23,718 bases of DNA from positions 1 to 23,718 of the forward strand of contig CAXIUT010000171.1 in the NCBI GenBank assembly GCA_964035545.1, in the 5' to 3' direction. The position numbers and the translations under genes were made by a program. This DNA comes from Bugula neritina (Eukaryota; Bryozoa; Gymnolaemata; Cheilostomatida; Bugulidae). Of the stretch, positions 20,398 to 23,718 are shown piece by piece (within the stretch, counting starts at the first letter, position 1; the number at the start of each line of letters is the position of its first letter). Under the pieces are notes generated by a model, which did not search any database, was not told where the DNA came from, and saw only the letters and a program-made list of their open reading frames with translations.

Positions 20398-21314
20398 TCA
20401 AGCTGCCTTCTTGTAGGATTACTTGAATTTTATAAGTTAATTAGTGGTTATTGAATTTGCTATTTTAGGATGGACTAAATTGACAAGTGCTCCTGTAATT
20501 CTATGCATCAAAGGACCATAACATATTTTTGCATTACCCAAACATCTTATAGCTTACTCAGCTGTTTTATCTGGTGTTACATGAGTGAAAGAATTAGTGT
20601 GTCTGACCATAGCTGTACTCACATAAAATGGTCTAACAGTCAAAAAATCAACTTTTTCCTGAACTTCATATGAAATTGCTTGAGAGAAAAAGTCATCAAA
20701 TGTTTTAGTAGCACTATAATGACCAATTTATTTGGTTTATACCATAGCAGCTCCAGAACTGACATTGATAATGGCTGAAAGTTTGTTTCTTTTGATAAAA
20801 TTAGGAAGAAATACATGAGTTAGAACAGCCATTGGAAGGATGTTTACTTTAGCTTCAGTACGGATCTGTTCAAAAGGAATGTTTAAGAAAAAATCTATGT
20901 TATTATAGGAATACCAGGAGTGTAAAATCCAACATTATTGACTAAAATACTTATATCTTTAACTAAAATATCTTTGAAAGCCTATCTATAATCTTTTTAA
21001 CTCTTTAAATTCGACATATCAATTGAGTATATTTCAACTCTAACTTTATTATTTACTTTGGATATGTTTTACTTAGCTTTTGATAATTTTTAAAGACTTC
21101 TACTCACCAAAATTATATTACAGCCTGATTTGGCAAGTTAAATCGCAATAGCTAAGCCGATTCCTTCAGAACCACCAGTTATCAATGCCCATTCACCTCC
21201 ATATCTTTTCTGAATATCAACTTTTTTGATAAAGAAAGAAGAAAATATAGTTCTTAGGAAGTTTAACAGTCGACATGCACCCACAATAAAACATAATATC
21301 AGAAATATTTCCAT
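20398..21314 (-). CDS. 3-ketoacyl-CoA reductase / HSD17B12-like short-chain dehydrogenase
   Basis: NADPH-dependent ER reductase; by family, the reduction step of very-long-chain fatty-acid elongation. The 298-aa product begins with a membrane segment (MEIFLILCFIVGACRLL), as in KAR/HSD17B12. The SDR signatures are complete: nucleotide-binding TGGSEGIG (46-53), NNVG (126-129), Asn151, Ser180, and YSATK with Y193 and K197. The stretch YSATKTFDDFFSQ is characteristic of the HSD17B12 branch, as are SRSLQKL and ILVNNVG. A 20-nt intron (20895-20914) follows the NNVG segment, and the spliced length of 897 nt is divisible by three. UAA and UAG encode Gln at several places. It ends with basic YKKAA, resembling an ER-retention dilysine. 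Steroid activity cannot be inferred. Confidence 0.92.
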
Positions 21315-21498
21315 AGTTAAGCAACTATTTTATTACTAAGTCTGTATTTGTTTCTCCGATTCCATTATATATTAATATGATCGATAGAGATGTCATATCA
21401 ATCAGTTATTACTCATCGTATAAATTAGATAAGTAATGAATAGATGACAATCGATATATTTTAAAAATATTTAAAATGGTTAAAAATAATTAAATCAG
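21315..21498. promoter_or_regulatory. 184-nt divergent promoter region
   Basis: Spacer between the start codons of the SDR gene (minus) and tubulin cofactor B (plus). AT-rich; short ATGs occur but are out of frame with both genes. No defined element recognised. Confidence 0.45.
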
Positions 21499-22224
21499 AT
21501 GTAAGCTTTATCCAAAGACAGCACAGTGAAGTTGGGTATCTAGCATAACATAAGTTCAATGAAGGTCATTTAGGCTAGATTCGATTTGAACCAGACCATT
21601 CTTTCTATCAAATAAAATATATAAAACAAATATGGATCAGTTGTTTCATTTACTCAACTTAAATTAAAAGATGCTAAAGGTAATTTGATTGCTAGTCTTG
21701 ATTAAGATATGAAAAAATTAGGGTATTATGGTGCTGCGAATGGAATGATACTGTATGTGATGGATTCGAATCCTAATTCAATTCTAAAGCAAATATAATC
21801 TCTTGAAGGAGTTTAAAAATATGTTATGAGTTAGTAAAATTATGATAAATTGCCTTAGAATTTTAGAAAATGGAAACAAAATTTCCTTAAACATCATCCC
21901 GAATACCTCAACTAAAAAAAAATAGTTAATACAAGTAAAATGGATCCAGATTATTTGTCTGAACTTGCTTCTTCAATAGAAGGAGGTTCAAGATGTAAAA
22001 CTTAGTTTGGACCTAGAGGAGAAGTTGCTTTTGTAGGAAAAATAGCTGATTTAGGAAATGGATACTTTGTTGGAGTTAAGTTGGATTAACCTTTTGGAGA
22101 TAGTAATGGAATAGTAAAAGGAGTCAAATATTTTGAAGCTGGAAATAAGTATGCTATGTTTGTTAGGCCTAATACAATTTAAGTTGGAGATTTTCCTGTT
22201 CTAGATATAGATGATTAAATATGA
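21499..22224 (+). CDS. TBCB: Tubulin-folding cofactor B
   Basis: Cytosolic chaperone that takes alpha-tubulin from CCT and, with cofactor E, prepares it for dimer assembly. The 241-aa intronless product matches the usual length (about 244). It has an N-terminal ubiquitin-like domain (STVKLGIQHN, then FDLNQTILSIKQNIQNKYG, then LGYYGAANGMILYVMD), a helical linker, and a C-terminal CAP-Gly domain near residues 160-235 with GEVAFVGKIADLGNGYFVGV, FGDSNG in place of the usual GKNDG, then KYFEAGNKYAMFVRP and VGDFPVLD. It ends in DIDDQI, echoing the acidic EEI-type tail. The start at 21499 (MQALSKDS) is chosen because the Ubl domain begins directly after it. Stop TGA at 22222-22224. Confidence 0.95.
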
Positions 22225-22337
22225 TCTTTAATTTCAAATTGTTAAAATTCTCATAAATATTTGTTCTAGTAATTGAACTCATATTAAATGAATAAAGAAA
22301 ATATCTTAATGATATTAAATTGAATAATCATCTCATA
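22225..22337. other. TBCB 3' flank before telomere tract 3
   Basis: 113 nt of AT-rich sequence between the TBCB stop and the tract, ending CATCTCATA before GGGG. It must hold the TBCB 3' UTR. Its last bases also supply the TGA that would terminate the neighbouring TLDc frame. Confidence 0.5.
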
Positions 22338-23613
22338 GGGGTTGGGGTTGGGGTTGGGGTTGGGGTTGGGGTTGGGGTTGGGGTTGGGGTTGGGGTTGGG
22401 GTTGGGGTTGGGGTTGGGGGCTTTGCACATACTTCTTAGGATACCTGCAATTATAAGTGGAAGGAAAGTTAGAAAATGATTTTTTACTTATATGACACTA
22501 ATCACAGATGAAGAAGTCAAAATAACCAAAAGCAGGGCCAATAGTTTTATTGCAATATATCAATTAATTTTAACTCTGAGGGACCATTTTCTGTTTCAAA
22601 TCCAATGAAAATATATAAGATTCTTTAGCTTAATCTGAAACAAGTCCTTTCTAAATAGAATTCCAAGTATATTTAGAATATCCTCCAAAGGTTTTACCAT
22701 ATTCAGTTCTAACCAAAATAACAGTATTAGGGATATTATCACATTTTTAGTGAAATGCAGCAGCGCTAAATCCATTTTACGATGCTCGATATAATAGTTG
22801 CCAACCTTTTGGCTTACGAATAGTATCTTTAAAGAATTTTATTTGATCTTATTTCAGTGATTTAAGAATAGTAGAATCTGTTCCTATTTATTTAAATTTT
22901 AATTCTGAATCTTATTTCTTTTATTTCTTCTTCTATTCCTTCATCTTTTTCTATATCTTTATTTAAGACTCTTTTTCTTCTTTTATTTTTAGCTAAGAAT
23001 TTTATTTTATTCTTGATTCACTAATTTGACTATTTTCAATGTCAATTTCTTTAGCTAATTATTCAAAAAGTAATCTTTTTAAATTGATCATTTCCTCTAC
23101 AATAGATTCCATATTTTTTCTATATCTTTAAAGAAGTTGAACAGCATGTTATTTTGATCTTTAATTATATTTCATCAAACTGTTATATAGTTGTTTTGAT
23201 TACTTTCCTTTGAGATAGAGAGGATTCTTTTTCTTGTATACTTATTCAATAACTTTCTCTTCTTTCAAACTCAAACCATATTTACCAATACAAGCTTGTC
23301 CATTTTGCTGAAGTTGTCTGATGAAATTATTTTCAATATCAGACATATTGAAAATAAATTATTTCTGGTTGTCAACTCTTGAATTGAGTTGTTGAGTCAA
23401 AAACTTGAATTTTTTGATAGAACAAGCAGGATGACTTTCATCGCAAAATTTACACTAATCCTCACCACACATCAAAGATGGATGAGTACAACCAGAATTG
23501 ACACACATCCTTGTTATCTTGTTCTATCCCTTACAGTAAAGTTCAGGATCAGATACTGTATGTTTACTGAACATGGCTTCCATTAAAGCATCACTTGGAA
23601 TCTAAGCCTACAT
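22333..23613 (-). CDS. TLDc-domain protein truncated by telomere repeats
   Basis: TLDc proteins form a large family in ciliates, linked elsewhere to oxidation resistance and V-ATPase binding. The frame starts at 23613 (ATG TAG GCT), only 30 nt from the terminal telomere. Residues about 38-65 hold a Cys/His zinc motif (CVNSGCTHP, then CKFCDESHPAC), followed by a long Lys/Glu/Gln coiled coil to about residue 265. The TLDc domain is residues 270-398: KGWQLLYRAS, FHQKCDN, TEYGKTFGGY, IGPAFGYFDFFICDQC. The domain's final strands are missing: after YVQS at residue 398 the frame enters tract 3, where the C-strand reads (Pro-Gln)13-Pro-Leu, and stops at TGA 22333-22335 just past the tract. The native part is intronless. 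Whether the fused frame is expressed is unknown. Confidence 0.8.
22338..22420 (+). repeat. Internal telomeric tract 3 (GGGGTT)n
   Basis: About 14 GGGGTT units with one extra G at the right edge (GGGGG at 22416-22420), joined directly to CTTTGCACATAC, which is coding sequence of the minus-strand TLDc gene. Same polarity as the right chromosome end. Confidence 0.95.
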
Positions 23614-23643
23614 CTCTTATGATATTTTTTATCTTAATATAAA

Positions 23644-23718
23644 GGGGTTGGGGTTGGGGTTGGGGTTGGGGTTGGGGTTGGGGTTGGGGTTGGGGTTGGG
23701 GTTGGGGTTGGGGTTGGG
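23644..23718 (+). repeat. Right chromosome-end telomere, GGGGTT repeats
   Basis: About 12.5 perfect GGGGTT units to the last base, preceded by ATCTTAATATAAA. G-rich at the 3' end, as expected for a true right end. Confidence 0.95.

Noticed and set aside
1-23718. Tetrahymena-type chromosome breakage sequence near the telomere tracts
   Set aside because: I looked for the 15-base element on both strands by eye and found no convincing match.
1-23718. tRNA, rRNA, CRISPR or transposon genes
   Set aside because: No cloverleaf-like, rRNA-like, regular spacer-repeat, transposase or terminal inverted repeat pattern was seen apart from the telomere tracts.

Overview
The window looks like a complete ciliate macronuclear chromosome or contig. 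It opens with a C-strand telomere (CCCCAA repeats, 1-100) and closes with a G-strand telomere (GGGGTT repeats, 23644-23718). UAA and UAG occur in-frame throughout otherwise well-conserved proteins and must read as glutamine; UGA is the only stop (genetic code 6 type). Genes are packed with spacers of about 30-240 nt, and introns are minute: ten of the introns I could place are exactly 20 nt, start with GTA and end in AG. The pure G4T2 telomere is Tetrahymena-like, while the tiny introns recall Paramecium or heterotrichs, so I do not name a genus.

Three further G4T2 tracts (7499-7547, 8530-8616, 22338-22420) lie inside the window, all with the polarity of the right-hand telomere, and cut it into four blocks. 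Block 1 (1-7498) holds five genes: an ethanolamine/choline phosphotransferase (-), a DNAAF2/Kintoun-type PIH1 dynein assembly factor (-), a secretory-type protein of unknown role (-), an EGF-like/transmembrane/RING-H2 ubiquitin ligase (+) and an unrecognised protein (-). Block 2 (7548-8529) is a single gene for a secreted CxCxC-repeat protein (-) whose stop codon sits one base from the tract. Block 3 (8617-22337) holds a giant Nup155-like protein (+), a syntaxin-16-like Qa-SNARE (+), an EF-hand protein (-), a small coiled-coil protein (-), a degenerate CHD3/Mi-2-like protein (-), a 3-ketoacyl-CoA reductase-like SDR (-) and tubulin cofactor B (+). Block 4 (22421-23643) is a single TLDc-domain gene (-) whose 3' end is cut off by telomere repeats.

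The genes are mostly housekeeping (membrane lipid synthesis, Golgi traffic, ciliary dynein assembly, tubulin folding, nuclear pore, chromatin) and do not form one pathway. The unusual feature is architectural: unique DNA is joined directly to the outer end of right-facing telomere tracts three times, as in the yeast Y'/TG1-3 subtelomere arrangement. One join truncates a conserved domain and gives that ORF a telomere-encoded Pro-Gln tail. Telomere recombination or end-joining, or chimeric library or assembly joins, could produce this; the sequence alone cannot decide. All coordinates, introns and translations were worked out by hand under code 6.
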